From the NCBI RefSeq assembly GCF_020073815.1, contig NZ_JAIQZJ010000003.1, positions 1-64,000 of the forward strand: DNA of 64,000 bases, written 5' to 3'. The notes beneath the pieces were generated by a model that saw nothing but the letters and a program-made list of their open reading frames with translations, was not told the DNA's origin and ran no database searches. The stretch is from Nocardioides mangrovi (GTDB lineage: Bacteria; Actinomycetota; Actinomycetes; Propionibacteriales; Nocardioidaceae). The translations under genes were made by a program, and so were the position numbers. This document shows positions 7,477-16,460 of the stretch, in pieces (within the stretch, counting starts at the first letter, position 1; every line of letters starts with the position of its first letter).

Positions 7477-8346
7477 ATGACCGACTTCACCCCGCTGCGC
7501 AGCGTCCTCTACATGCCGAGCTCCAACGCCAAGGCGCTGGAGAAGGCCAAGACGCTGCCTATCGACGGCGTCATCTTCGACCTCGAGGACGCCGTCGCCC
7601 CCGACGCCAAGCCCGCCGCCCGCGAGGCCGCGGCGGCGGCCGCGGCCAGCGGCGAGTACGGCCGCCGTACCCTCACCATCCGCGCCAACGGCATCGGCAC
7701 CGAGTGGCACGACGCCGACCTGGTCGCGGCCGCGCAGGCCGGCCCGGACGCCGTCGTCGTCCCCAAGGTCAACAGCGCCGCGGAGGTCGGCCGGCTGGTC
7801 GACGCGCTCGAGAAGGCCGGCGCCCCCGACCACACCAAGCTCTGGGCGATGATCGAGACCCCGGTCGCGATCCTCGACGCGCTCGCCATCGCGCGGGCCA
7901 GCGAGCGGCTCACCTGCTTCGTGCTCGGCACCAACGACCTCGTCAAGGAGCTGTACGCCGAGCACGTGCCCGGCCGCGCCCCGATCCTGCCGAGCCTGCA
8001 CACCGCGCTGCTCGCGGCCCGGGCGGCCGGCATCGCCATCCTCGACGGCGTCTACAACGACGTGAAGAACACCGACGGCTTCCTCGCCGAGTGCGAGCAG
8101 GGCCGGCAGATGGGCTTCGACGGCAAGACCCTGATCCACCCCGGTCAGGTCGAGGGCGCCAACACCGCGTTCGCCCCGTCGGAGCAGGCGGTCGAGGACG
8201 CCCGCGGCCTGATCCAGGCCTGGGAGGACGGGCAGGGCTCCGGCGTCGTCACCTACAACGGCCGGATGGTCGAGAACCTCCACGTCGAGTCGGCCCGCCG
8301 TACCCTCTCCATCCACGACGCGATCCAGGCCCTGAACCAGGACTGA
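7477..8346 (+). CDS. CitE-like CoA-ester lyase / malyl-CoA thioesterase-like
   Basis: 289 aa, typical CitE/Mcl2 length. Motifs run in order: [31 protein letters not shown] (metal-binding Glu/Asp), TIRANGIGT (substrate Arg), [21 protein letters not shown] and [10 protein letters not shown]. Family members cleave malyl-CoA or citramalyl-CoA or hydrolyse malyl-CoA; stand-alone copies like this are not citrate lyase subunits because no CitD/CitF is nearby. It follows its larger paralogue by a single base and overlaps the dtd start by one base (TGATG). Confidence 0.83.
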   Translation: MTDFTPLRSVLYMPSSNAKALEKAKTLPIDGVIFDLEDAVAPDAKPAAREAAAAAAASGEYGRRTLTIRANGIGTEWHDADLVAAAQAGPDAVVVPKVNSAAEVGRLVDALEKAGAPDHTKLWAMIETPVAILDALAIARASERLTCFVLGTNDLVKELYAEHVPGRAPILPSLHTALLAARAAGIAILDGVYNDVKNTDGFLAECEQGRQMGFDGKTLIHPGQVEGANTAFAPSEQAVEDARGLIQAWEDGQGSGVVTYNGRMVENLHVESARRTLSIHDAIQALNQD

Positions 8347-8783
8347 TGCGCGCCGTCGTCCAGCGCGTCCTCGGCGCGAGCGTCACCGTCGACGGAGTGA
8401 CCGTCGGCGCGATCGAGGGCCCCGGCCTGCTGGTCTACCTCGGCGTCACCCACGACGACGGCGCCGCCGACGTCGCCTGGACCGCCCGCAAGATCTGGGA
8501 CCTGCGCATCCTCCGCGACGAGCAGTCGGCCTCGGACGTCGCCGCGCCGGTCCTGGTGGTCAGCCAGTTCACGCTGTACGGCGACGCCCGCAAGGGCCGG
8601 CGCCCCACCTGGCAGGCGGCGGCACCCGGACCGGTCAGCGAGCCGTTGTACGACGCCGTGTGCCAGGCGCTGCGCGACCTCGGCGCCCAGGTCGAGACCG
8701 GCTCGTTCGGTGCCGACATGCGCGTGGAGTCCGTCAACGACGGGCCGATCACGATGATCCTCGAGAGCCCCCCTGACCGCTAG
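8346..8783 (+). CDS. dtd: D-aminoacyl-tRNA deacylase
   Basis: 145 aa, the standard DTD size. The N-terminus [13 protein letters not shown], the catalytic SQFTLYGD (Ser-Gln-Thr) and the cross-subunit motif near SVNDGPITM are all present. The enzyme removes D-amino acids (and glycine from tRNA-Ala) from mischarged tRNAs, a cytoplasmic proofreading step. The ATG overlaps the stop of the CitE-like gene by one base, so it is the last gene of that run; the functional link is probably only co-transcription. Confidence 0.95.
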   Translation: MRAVVQRVLGASVTVDGVTVGAIEGPGLLVYLGVTHDDGAADVAWTARKIWDLRILRDEQSASDVAAPVLVVSQFTLYGDARKGRRPTWQAAAPGPVSEPLYDAVCQALRDLGAQVETGSFGADMRVESVNDGPITMILESPPDR

Positions 8784-8792
8784 CGTGGCCTC

Positions 8793-10001
8793 ATGGCCGG
8801 GACGGGCGGGGAGGGCCGCGGTCTCTTCCACCGGATCACCGGTGGGGTGACCGAGCGCGTCGTCGACCTCGTCGACCCCGACATCGTGCTCGACCAGGTG
8901 GACGTCGACGCCCTGGTCGCGCGGATCGACGCCGACGCGCTGCTGGCGCGGATCGACATGAACGCCCTGCTCGCCCGCGTCGACCTCAACGCGCTCCTCG
9001 ACCGGGTCGAGATGGATCCGCTGCTCGACCGCGTGGACCCCGACCGGCTGCTCGCCCGCGTCGACGTCGCCGCCCTCGTGAGCCGGATCGACCCCGACGA
9101 GCTGATGTCGCGGCTCGACCCGAACGCCCTCCTCGACCGCGTCGACATGAACGCGTTGCTCGCGCGCGTCGACATGAACTCACTCCTCGACCACGTCGAC
9201 ATGAACACGCTCCTCGACCACGTGGACCTCAATGCCCTGCTGGCGAAGGTCGACGTCGAGGCGCTGCTGGCCCCCGTCGACCTCGAGGCGCTGGTACGCC
9301 GCTCCGGCGTGCCCGAGCTGGTGGCCGAGAGCACCAACCAGCTCGCCGGATCGGCGATCGACCTGGTCCGGCGGCAGCTGGTCGCCCTCGACGTCGTCAT
9401 CGACCGGATCGTCAGCCGGCTGCTCCGACGCGACCCGGACACCCAGCCCGTCGGCCCGCCCCTGCTGCTCGTGACCGAGCCGGCGCCGGCCGCAGGCCCC
9501 CGGCTGACGGTCAGCGGCCACTACGCCGGCCCGGTGACCCGCGCCGCCGCGGCCGCGCTGGACGTCGCGATCATCACCACGTCGTACACGCTCGGGATCG
9601 CGGGCCTGGGCTTCCTGGCCGGCGTCTTCCTGGGCACCACCTTCGACGACCTCAACGACAACGGCCCGATCGCTGTCGGTGCGCTGGCGGTGTGGGCGTT
9701 CCTCTACTCCTTCGGGTCGCACGCCGTCGCCGGCCGCACGCTCGGGAAGGGGATCGTCGGCCTGCGCGTGGTCGGCCGGGACGGCAGCCCGTTGTCGGTG
9801 CGCCGCGCCTTCGTGCGCACGCTCGCCTTCCCGTTGAGCGCGCTGGTGTTCGGCATCGGCTACCTCATGGTGCTCGTGCAGCGCGAGCACCGCGCGCTGC
9901 ACGACCTCATCGCCGGCACCGCATCGGTCTACGACTGGGGCGAGCGGTCGGCGGAGATCCCCGGGCCGCTGTCGGCGTTCCTGGCCCGTCAGTCCGGCTG
10001 A
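8793..10001 (+). CDS. RDD-family membrane protein with N-terminal nonapeptide repeats
   Basis: 402 aa in two parts. Residues ~31-165 are fifteen tandem nine-residue repeats of consensus A-L-L-x-R-V-D-x-N, with the Asp and the hydrophobic pairs almost invariant, and a degenerate sixteenth. Residues ~243-385 form an RDD domain with three or four hydrophobic segments; the conserved features are GPVTRAAAAALDVAI and a GRTLGKGIVGLRVV stretch. RDD proteins are small membrane proteins of mostly unknown, sometimes transport-related, role. The repeat part should form a regular leucine-rich rod or helix on the cytoplasmic side; its function is unknown. The 3' end overlaps the convergent gene at 9989 by 13 bp. 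Confidence 0.8.
   Translation: MAGTGGEGRGLFHRITGGVTERVVDLVDPDIVLDQVDVDALVARIDADALLARIDMNALLARVDLNALLDRVEMDPLLDRVDPDRLLARVDVAALVSRIDPDELMSRLDPNALLDRVDMNALLARVDMNSLLDHVDMNTLLDHVDLNALLAKVDVEALLAPVDLEALVRRSGVPELVAESTNQLAGSAIDLVRRQLVALDVVIDRIVSRLLRRDPDTQPVGPPLLLVTEPAPAAGPRLTVSGHYAGPVTRAAAAALDVAIITTSYTLGIAGLGFLAGVFLGTTFDDLNDNGPIAVGALAVWAFLYSFGSHAVAGRTLGKGIVGLRVVGRDGSPLSVRRAFVRTLAFPLSALVFGIGYLMVLVQREHRALHDLIAGTASVYDWGERSAEIPGPLSAFLARQSG
8883..9287 (+). repeat. 27-bp tandem coding repeats (nonapeptide array)
   Basis: Fifteen 27-bp units inside the RDD gene encode the xLLxRVDxN array. The DNA is diverged enough between units (ARVDMN, DHVDMN and DRVDPD variants) that the array looks old rather than a recent expansion; all copies stay in frame. 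Confidence 0.85.
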
Positions 10002-10255
10002 CCGGCGAAGTCGGCGCGACGGAGGAACGCGAGCACCTTCGCCGCCGGCATCTCGCAGGGCCGCAGCTCGTCGCCGGCCTCGACGAGGTAGACGTTGGTG
10101 CTCACGACGTCCGTCCCGCCGAGCTCCTCGGCGTAGACCGACACCGCGCGGCCGTCGGCGCGCAGGGTCTTGGTGACGCCGTACCGGCGCCCGTCGTACG
10201 TCGCGACCGACCAGCCCTCGGGGACCCGGCCGACGAGCTCACGCAGGGTGCTCAG
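9989..10255 (-). CDS. Conserved hypothetical 88-aa protein, apparent CTG start
   Basis: Reading from the stop at 9989 back, the frame is protein-like (GRVPEGWSVATYDGRRYGV, AEELGGTDVVSTNVYL, LRPCEMPAAKVLAFLR) up to the end of the M48 protease gene. There is no ATG, GTG or TTG at the expected place. A CTG at 10255-10253 overlaps the protease stop (CTGA) and has AGGA seven bases upstream, so it is the most likely start; the next candidate, a GTG, would leave only ~51 aa. I believe short actinobacterial proteins with the EGW...YDGR...FLR pattern exist, but I cannot assign a function. It is translationally coupled to the protease. Confidence 0.6.
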   Translation of the reverse strand: MSTLRELVGRVPEGWSVATYDGRRYGVTKTLRADGRAVSVYAEELGGTDVVSTNVYLVEAGDELRPCEMPAAKVLAFLRRADFAGQPD

Positions 10256-11262
10256 TCGCGGGTCCTGCGCAGCTGCTCGTCGAGCCAGACCTTGACGCTG
10301 CCGAGCACGCCGGCGACGTCGTGCATCAGCTTGCCGATGGCGTCCTGGCTCTGCTGGAACGTCTCGGAGTAGCTCCTCGCGGCGGCCTTCGCGGCGTCGG
10401 TGAGCTTCGCGTCGGCGTCGTCGGTACGGCGCGGGTAGTCGCCGCCGAGGACCCGGGTGTAGTCGCCGGAGTCGACCCACCGGCGCAGCTCGGTCGCGCG
10501 GACCACGGCGAAGGGGTGCGAGCGGTTCTCGACGAGCAGCAGCTTGAGCACGGAGTCGCGCAGGTCGGACTCGTCGTACTCCTGGCCCTGGGCGAAGAAC
10601 GAGGTCGCGTCGAGGTCGTCGAGGTGACCGCCGCTGGCGAGCTTCATGTGCACCCGGAACGCCGCCGCCGGGTCCTGGGTCGCGAGCAGCCCGGCGCGGT
10701 CGGCCGAGAGCTCGGACTTGCGCGACCACTCGTAGAGCGCGGCCATGATCGCGCGCGCGCCGAGCGCGCCTCCCGGCACCGAGGAGAGCACGCCGCTGAG
10801 CGTGATCATCCGCTGCAGCATGGTCTGGTAGACGGCGTGCCCGCTCATCGCGTGGCCGAGCTCGTGGGCGATCACGAAGCGCAGCTCGTCGTCGTCGAAG
10901 AGGTCGACGACCCCGGAGTTGACCACGACGATCGGCTTGTTCATGCCGATCGTGACGGCCCCGAGCATCGGGTTGGCGGCGACGTACAGCTCGGGGAGCT
11001 CGGGCGCGTCGAGGGTGCGCCCGGCCTCACCGAGGAGGCGGTGCAACCGGGCGAAGTTCCGCTCGTCGACCCGGACCGCGGAGCCGAGGAAGACGAGGCG
11101 TACGGCGCGCTCGTTGAAGAGTCCCGACAGCGCCTTGAGCAGCGTGTCGAAGCCCTTGAGCTTGCGGAGCGCGACCAGCGCCCCCTGGTCAGCGGGGTGC
11201 TCCCACGCGCGGGAGCTGATGCCGGTGAGGGTGGCCCGGGTCCGAGCCGGCTCGGTCGTCAC
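10252..11262 (-). CDS. M48 family metalloprotease
   Basis: 336 aa. The zinc motif HELGH is at residues ~133-137 with a following Glu-rich region (YEWSRKSELSADRAGL) supplying the third ligand, as in HtpX/Ste24-type M48 peptidases. Unlike HtpX it has no strong multi-helix membrane N-terminus, so it looks soluble or peripheral. Substrates are unknown. GTG 11262 lies four bases after the hutU stop, so it is transcribed with hutU, an unexpected partner. The 3' end overlaps the start of the small downstream gene. Confidence 0.85.
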   Translation of the reverse strand: MTTEPARTRATLTGISSRAWEHPADQGALVALRKLKGFDTLLKALSGLFNERAVRLVFLGSAVRVDERNFARLHRLLGEAGRTLDAPELPELYVAANPMLGAVTIGMNKPIVVVNSGVVDLFDDDELRFVIAHELGHAMSGHAVYQTMLQRMITLSGVLSSVPGGALGARAIMAALYEWSRKSELSADRAGLLATQDPAAAFRVHMKLASGGHLDDLDATSFFAQGQEYDESDLRDSVLKLLLVENRSHPFAVVRATELRRWVDSGDYTRVLGGDYPRRTDDADAKLTDAAKAAARSYSETFQQSQDAIGKLMHDVAGVLGSVKVWLDEQLRRTRD

Positions 11263-11266
11263 ACCG

Positions 11267-12931
11267 TCACTCTGACATGGGGATGCGAACGCCGCGGTCG
11301 TCGGCGACCTCGGCGGCGCGGTCGTAGCCGGCGTCGACGTGCCGGATCACGCCCATGCCCGGGTCGTTGGTGAGGACCCGCTCGATCTTCTCGGCCGCCA
11401 GGGCGGTGCCGTCGGCGACGCAGACCTGGCCGGCGTGCAGCGATCGGCCCATGCCGACGCCGCCGCCGTGGTGGAAGGACACCCAGGTCGCACCCGAGGC
11501 GGTGTTGACCAGGGCGTTGAGGATCGCCCAGTCGGCGATGGCGTCGGAGCCGTCGAGCATCGCCTCGGTCTCGCGGTAGGGCGAGGCGACCGAGCCGCAG
11601 TCGAGGTGGTCGCGGCCGATCACGACGGGAGCGGAGAGCTCGCCGGAGGCGACCATCTCGTTGAACTTCAGGCCCGCGAGGTGGCGCTCGCCGTACCCGA
11701 GCCAGCAGATCCGCGCCGGCAGGCCCTGGAAGTGCACGCGCTCACCGGCCATGGTGATCCACTTCCGCAGCCGCTCGTTCTCGGGGAAGAGCTCCAGGAT
11801 GGCGCGGTCGGTGGCGGCGATGTCGGCCGGGTCGCCGGACAGCGCAGCCCAGCGGAAGGGGCCCTTGCCCTCGCAGAAGAGCGGCCGGATGTACGCCGGC
11901 ACGAAGCCCGGGAACTCGAACGCCCGGTCGTAGCCGCCCTTGCGGGCCTCGTCGCGGATCGAGTTGCCGTAGTCGAAGACCTCGGCGCCCTTGTCCTGGA
12001 ACTCCACCATGGCCCGCACGTGCGCCGCCATCGAGGCCTGGGCCTCCTTGGTGAAGGCCTCCGGGTCCGTCGTACGACGCGCCTCCCACTCCTCGAACGG
12101 CACCCCGACCGGCAGGTAGAAGAGCGGGTCGTGGGCCGAGGTCTGGTCCGTGACGATGTCGATCGGGGCGTCCATCTCCAGCAGCTGCGGGAGCATCGAC
12201 GCGGCGTTGCCGAGGACGCCGATCGACAGCGGTCGCCGCTCGTCGCGGGCCTCGATGGCCAGCGACACGGCCTCCTCCAGCGAGGCCGCCTGGACGTCGA
12301 GGTAGCGGTGGTCGATCCGGCGCTGGATCCGCGCCTGGTCGCACTCGATGCAGATCACGACGCCGTCGTTCATGGTGACGGCGAGCGGCTGCGCGCCGCC
12401 CATGCCGCCGAGGCCGGCGGTCACGGTGATGGTGCCGGCGAGCGTGCCGGCGAACCTCTTGTCCGCGACGGCCGCGAAGGTCTCGAACGTGCCCTGGAGG
12501 ATGCCCTGGGTGCCGATGTAGATCCAGGACCCGGCGGTCATCTGGCCGTACATCGTCAGGCCGAGGTCCTCGAGCCGCCGGAACTCCTCCCAGTTGGCCC
12601 AGTCGCCGACCAGGTTGGAGTTGGCGATCAGCACCCGCGGCGCCCACGCGTGGGTCTTCATCACGCCGACCGGCTTGCCGGACTGCACGAGCATCGTCTC
12701 GTCGTCACCGAGCGTGGTGAGGGTCCGCACCAGTGCGTCGTACGCCTCCCACGACCGCGCGGCCTTGCCGGTCCCGCCGTAGACGACGAGGTCCTCGGGA
12801 CGCTCGGCGTTCTCGGGGTCGAGGTTGTTCATCAGCATCCGCAGCGGCGCCTCGGTCTGCCAGGAGCGAGCGGTCAGCTCCGTGCCGTGCGCGGCGTGGA
12901 TCGGGAGGCGGGGGTTGCTCGAGGAGGCCAT
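11267..12931 (-). CDS. hutU: Urocanate hydratase
   Basis: 554 aa, the normal HutU length. NAD-binding and family segments are plain: [67 protein letters not shown] and the glycine-rich [17 protein letters not shown]. It adds water to urocanate to give 4-imidazolone-5-propanoate in cytoplasmic histidine breakdown. It is monocistronic from its own promoter but runs into the M48 protease gene after four bases. A HutR-like palindrome lies 55 bp upstream of its ATG, the same spacing as for hutH. Confidence 0.96.
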   Translation of the reverse strand: MASSSNPRLPIHAAHGTELTARSWQTEAPLRMLMNNLDPENAERPEDLVVYGGTGKAARSWEAYDALVRTLTTLGDDETMLVQSGKPVGVMKTHAWAPRVLIANSNLVGDWANWEEFRRLEDLGLTMYGQMTAGSWIYIGTQGILQGTFETFAAVADKRFAGTLAGTITVTAGLGGMGGAQPLAVTMNDGVVICIECDQARIQRRIDHRYLDVQAASLEEAVSLAIEARDERRPLSIGVLGNAASMLPQLLEMDAPIDIVTDQTSAHDPLFYLPVGVPFEEWEARRTTDPEAFTKEAQASMAAHVRAMVEFQDKGAEVFDYGNSIRDEARKGGYDRAFEFPGFVPAYIRPLFCEGKGPFRWAALSGDPADIAATDRAILELFPENERLRKWITMAGERVHFQGLPARICWLGYGERHLAGLKFNEMVASGELSAPVVIGRDHLDCGSVASPYRETEAMLDGSDAIADWAILNALVNTASGATWVSFHHGGGVGMGRSLHAGQVCVADGTALAAEKIERVLTNDPGMGVIRHVDAGYDRAAEVADDRGVRIPMSE

Positions 12932-12986
12932 GCCTCCAGTGAACGAGGTCCGACGCGAGACCCGCCAGTGTGCCGCGACCCCAGCC

Positions 12987-13002
12987 GTCTCGGGTACGAG
13001 AC
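12987..13002. promoter_or_regulatory. Candidate hut operator upstream of hutU
   Basis: GTCTCGGGTACGAGAC is a perfect 6+6 bp inverted repeat with a 4-bp centre, 55 bp from the hutU ATG. It shares its layout with the site before hutH and is reminiscent of the TCTG-N6-CAGA-type HutR site described in corynebacteria. Confidence 0.5.
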
Positions 13003-13044
13003 GACCGGGGTCGCGGAGGAGGTGTGGGTACTGCGAAGAGAGCG

Positions 13045-14631
13045 TCAGACGCGGAAGCGGCCGACGGCCTCCTCGAGCTGAGCGCCCATCTCGGCGAGCT
13101 CGCCGGCGGAGCGCTGGGCGTCGGTGACACCGGCGAGCGTCTGCGCGGCGGAGTCGGCGATCCCGGAGACGTTGCCGGCGATGCCCTCGGAGCCGTTGGC
13201 GGCCTCGAGCACGTTGCGGTTCATCTCGTTGGTGGTGGCGGTCTGCTCCTCCACGGCGGACGCGATGGTCATCTGGAAGTCGTTGATCTCCGCGATGACG
13301 GCGCTGATCTGGCCGATGGCCTCGACGGCACCGGTGGTGTCGCCCTGGATCATCTCGACCCGGCGGGCGATGTCCTCGGTGGCCCGCGCGGTCTCCTGCG
13401 CGAGCTCCTTGACCTCGCCGGCGACCACCGCGAAGCCCTTGCCGGCCTCACCGGCCCGAGCGGCCTCGATGGTGGCGTTGAGCGCCAGGAGGTTGGTCTG
13501 CTCGGCGATCGAGGTGATCGTCTTGACCACCGAGGCGATCTCCTGCGAGGAGGTGCCGAGCTTGCCGACCGTCTCGGTGGTGGCGGCGGCGACACCGACG
13601 GCGTTGCCGGCCACCTGGGCGGCGGCGTTGGCGGACTGCGCGATCTCGCGGATCGCCGACTGCATCTGCTCCGAGCCGGCGGCGACGGTGCCGACGTTGC
13701 GGGAGACGTCCGAGGCGGAGGACGAGACGAGGTCGGCCTGCTGGGCGACGCCCTCGACGTTGACCGCGATCGCGCCGGCGGTGCTGCTCAGGTTGGCCGA
13801 CGAGCCGGCGAGACGCTGGGCGAAGTCGCGGACCATGACCATGACGCCACCGAAGGCCTCGAGCGACTTGTTGAGCGAGCGGTTCATCTCGGCGATCTCG
13901 CGGGGGCCGGACTCCTCGACGCGGATGGCGAGGTCGCCCTCGGCGACCCGGGCGAGGATGTCGCGGGTGGCGTCGATGGGCCGGGCCACCGCGCGGGCGC
14001 TGGCGAAGCCGAGGCCGACGCTGAGGGCGAGGCCGACGACGATGATCGCGATGGTCAGGGTCCGGGCGGACTCGAAGGCGTCCTTGGCCGACTGGGCCTG
14101 GTCGGCGGCCGACTTCTGCTCGGCGCTGTTGGCGGCGTCGATCGCCTTCTGGGCGTCGTCCGCGAGGCTGGTGAGCTGCTGCAGGACGGTGGCCGACTCG
14201 GCGGCCGAGAGGGTGCCGGTCTTGAGCTTGTCGACCTCGTCGATGGTGCTCTGGATCGCGGTCGCGAAGGCGTCGACGCTGGCCGCGACGTCGGACGAGA
14301 GGTCCATGGCCTTGACCGTCTCGATGCTGGAGTTGAGCTCCTGCAGCGAGGCCGCCTGCATCTTCTGCTCGTCGGCGAGGACGGCGTCGGGCAGGCCGGT
14401 GATCGCGAGGCGCGCGTCGTGGGTCTCGTACTCCCACCACAGCACCTGCAGGTTGCGGGTGCCGTCGAGCTGGACGGTGCCCTTCTCGTAGACCGCCTGG
14501 GCACGGTCGCTGATCGTGTTCATCCGCGTGAGCGCGAAGCCCGCGACCACCACGCTGGCCAGCGAGACGACGAGGAACGCCGCGAGCAGCCTGGTCCGCA
14601 GCGAGAGCGAGGACAGGGACGAGTTGGACAC
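13045..14631 (-). CDS. Methyl-accepting chemotaxis protein
   Basis: 528 aa transducer. A membrane helix at the N-terminus and a second at ~residues 186-206 bracket a periplasm-side four-helix-bundle sensor (4HB type, [13 protein letters not shown]). A HAMP follows ([19 protein letters not shown]) and then the long signalling hairpin with tip [20 protein letters not shown] and [13 protein letters not shown]. It senses an unknown ligand and controls CheA. No che or flagellar genes are in the window, so this is an orphan receptor; its place between hutU and hutH is suggestive but not proof of a histidine or urocanate ligand. I favour GTG 14631 because GGAGG lies 10 nt upstream; GTG 14640 has it only 1 nt away. 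Confidence 0.9.
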   Translation of the reverse strand: MSNSSLSSLSLRTRLLAAFLVVSLASVVVAGFALTRMNTISDRAQAVYEKGTVQLDGTRNLQVLWWEYETHDARLAITGLPDAVLADEQKMQAASLQELNSSIETVKAMDLSSDVAASVDAFATAIQSTIDEVDKLKTGTLSAAESATVLQQLTSLADDAQKAIDAANSAEQKSAADQAQSAKDAFESARTLTIAIIVVGLALSVGLGFASARAVARPIDATRDILARVAEGDLAIRVEESGPREIAEMNRSLNKSLEAFGGVMVMVRDFAQRLAGSSANLSSTAGAIAVNVEGVAQQADLVSSSASDVSRNVGTVAAGSEQMQSAIREIAQSANAAAQVAGNAVGVAAATTETVGKLGTSSQEIASVVKTITSIAEQTNLLALNATIEAARAGEAGKGFAVVAGEVKELAQETARATEDIARRVEMIQGDTTGAVEAIGQISAVIAEINDFQMTIASAVEEQTATTNEMNRNVLEAANGSEGIAGNVSGIADSAAQTLAGVTDAQRSAGELAEMGAQLEEAVGRFRV

Positions 14632-14718
14632 GTTGCACACACCTCCACCCCGGACCGTCCGTCGGTCCGAGTCACGGAGGTCTGGATCGACCGTCTCAGC
14701 GTCGACCTGAGGGATCGC

Positions 14719-16293
14719 TCACCAGCGGAGCGGGCCGACGACCCCCTCGGCCGCCCGCAGCACGGCTCCGGAGGCGACCAGCTCGACCGTCGCCTCGATC
14801 TCCGGCGAGAGGTGGCGGTCCGGTCCGGGCCCCTCGACGCCGGAGCCGCGCAGCAGCGCGACGACCGCCCCGGTGGCCGGGGACGGGGTCAGCGGGGCGC
14901 GCAGGTCGAGCGCCCGCGCGGCCGTGAGGACCTCGATCGCCACCACCCGGGTGAGGCCGTCGACCGCCCGCCGCAGCTTGCGGGCCGCGGACCAGCCCAT
15001 CGACACGTGGTCCTCCTGCATCGCGCTGGACGGGATCGAGTCGACCGAGGCCGGCACCGCGAGGCGCTTGAGCTCGGAGACGATCGCCGCCTGGGTGTAC
15101 TGCGCGATCATGTGGCCGCTGTCCACGCCGGGGTCGTCGGCGAGGAAGGGCGGCAGCCCGTGGTTGCGGGCCTTGTCCAGGAAGCGATCGGTACGACGCT
15201 CGCTGATCGAGGCCACGTCGGCGGCGACGATCGCGAGGAAGTCGAGGACGTAGGCCACGGGAGCGCCGTGGAAGTTGCCGTTGGACTCGACCCGACCGTC
15301 CTCGGCGAGGACGACCGGGTTGTCGACCGCCGAGGCGAGCTCGCGGCCGGCGACCAGGATGGCGTGGTCGACGGTGTCGCGGGCCGCGCCGTGCACCTGC
15401 GGGGAGCAGCGCAGCGAGTAGGCGTCCTGGACCCGGTTGCAGTCCGGCCCCCGGTGCGAGGCGACGACGCCGGAGTCGGCCAGCAGGGCCGTGAGGTTGG
15501 CCGCGGACGCCGCCTGCCCGGGGTGCGGACGGATCGCCTGGAGCTCGGGCGCGAAGACCCGGTCGGTGCCGAGCTGGCCCTCGACCGACATCGCGGCGGC
15601 GACGTCGGCGGTCCGCAGCAGCATCCGCAGGTCCTCGATCGCCATCACCAGCATCCCGAGCATCCCGTCGGTGCCGTTGATGAGCGCGAGCCCCTCCTTC
15701 GCGGCCAGCTCCACGGGTCCGAGCCCGGCGGCCGCGAGCGCCTGCGCGGCGGGCATCAGGGTGCCCTCGGCGTCCCGCACCTCGCCCTCGCCCATCAGGG
15801 CGAGCGCGCAGTGCGAGAGCGGCGCCAGGTCGCCGGAGCAGCCGAGCGAGCCGTACTCCCGCACCACCGGGGTGATCCCGTGGGTCAGCAGCCCGGCGAG
15901 CAGCGACGCGGTCTCCCGGCGTACGCCGGTGTGGCCCGTCGCCAGGGTCGAGAGCCGCAGCAGCATCAGGGCGCGGACCACCTCCCGCTCGACCTCGGGG
16001 CCGGACCCGGCCGCGTGCGAGCGGACCAGCGAGCGCTGCAGCTGGGCCCGCATCTCGGTCGGGATGTGCCGGGTCGCGAGCGCGCCGAAGCCGGTCGAGA
16101 CGCCGTACGCCGGGGTCGGTGCGGCGGCGAGCTCGTCGACGACGGCCCGGGCGCGGTCGATCGCCGCGAGCGCGTCCTCGCCCAGCCGGACGGCCGCGCC
16201 GCCGCGGGCGACGGCGACGAGGTCGGCGAAGGAGACCGGACCGACGCCGATCTCGACGGGGTCCAGGGCGGTCGGTGCGAGCACGTCGGTCAT
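14719..16293 (-). CDS. hutH: Histidine ammonia-lyase
   Basis: 524 aa. The aromatic-amino-acid lyase fold is clear: YGVSTGFGALATRHI near the start, then the MIO region GSLGCSGDLAPLSH at residues ~148-161, NGTDGMLG, QDAYSLRCSPQVHG and QEDHVSMG. The prosthetic group would form from Cys152-Ser153-Gly154, a CSG triplet where Ala-Ser-Gly is usual; I believe streptomycete enzymes also show CSG. It converts L-histidine to urocanate and ammonia. ATG 16293 is preceded by GGATGG. A hut-type palindrome lies 54 bp upstream. It is separated from hutU by the chemoreceptor gene rather than adjacent. Confidence 0.95.
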   Translation of the reverse strand: MTDVLAPTALDPVEIGVGPVSFADLVAVARGGAAVRLGEDALAAIDRARAVVDELAAAPTPAYGVSTGFGALATRHIPTEMRAQLQRSLVRSHAAGSGPEVEREVVRALMLLRLSTLATGHTGVRRETASLLAGLLTHGITPVVREYGSLGCSGDLAPLSHCALALMGEGEVRDAEGTLMPAAQALAAAGLGPVELAAKEGLALINGTDGMLGMLVMAIEDLRMLLRTADVAAAMSVEGQLGTDRVFAPELQAIRPHPGQAASAANLTALLADSGVVASHRGPDCNRVQDAYSLRCSPQVHGAARDTVDHAILVAGRELASAVDNPVVLAEDGRVESNGNFHGAPVAYVLDFLAIVAADVASISERRTDRFLDKARNHGLPPFLADDPGVDSGHMIAQYTQAAIVSELKRLAVPASVDSIPSSAMQEDHVSMGWSAARKLRRAVDGLTRVVAIEVLTAARALDLRAPLTPSPATGAVVALLRGSGVEGPGPDRHLSPEIEATVELVASGAVLRAAEGVVGPLRW

Positions 16294-16347
16294 GCCGCCA
16301 TCCAACTCCCGGGCCCGGGGCCGGACCACCCCGCCGGCGGCGCGGAT

Positions 16348-16363
16348 GTCTGGGATACGAGAT
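16348..16363. promoter_or_regulatory. Candidate hut operator upstream of hutH
   Basis: GTCTGGGATACGAGAT matches the hutU site in layout, with arms weakened at each end. It lies 54 bp from the hutH ATG and 97 bp from the divergent secreted-protein gene, so it may affect both. The inner TCTGGGATACGAGA agrees at 11 of 14 positions with the corynebacterial HutR consensus as I remember it (TCTGwwATwCCAGA). Confidence 0.5.
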
Positions 16364-16460
16364 GAGACGGGGGTCACACGTAGCGAGAACAGGTTTCACC
16401 CGTTTGTTGAACACGGGGTGGGGGGACAGTCCGTGCACATTCCTCGGGAGGGATACAGAG

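Noticed and set aside
8883..9287. 27-bp repeats as a possible CRISPR array
   Set aside because: No spacers; the units are contiguous, in frame and encode a nonapeptide repeat inside a gene.
12970..16365. Long plus-strand frame across the chemoreceptor and hutH
   Set aside because: Covers two well-recognised minus-strand genes; the product has no recognisable domain.
16294..16460. Riboswitch in the 167-bp gap between hutH and the secreted-protein gene
   Set aside because: I see only a small 7-bp stem (16397-16403 with 16413-16420, one bulged G) and a possible -35/-10; no conserved riboswitch core.
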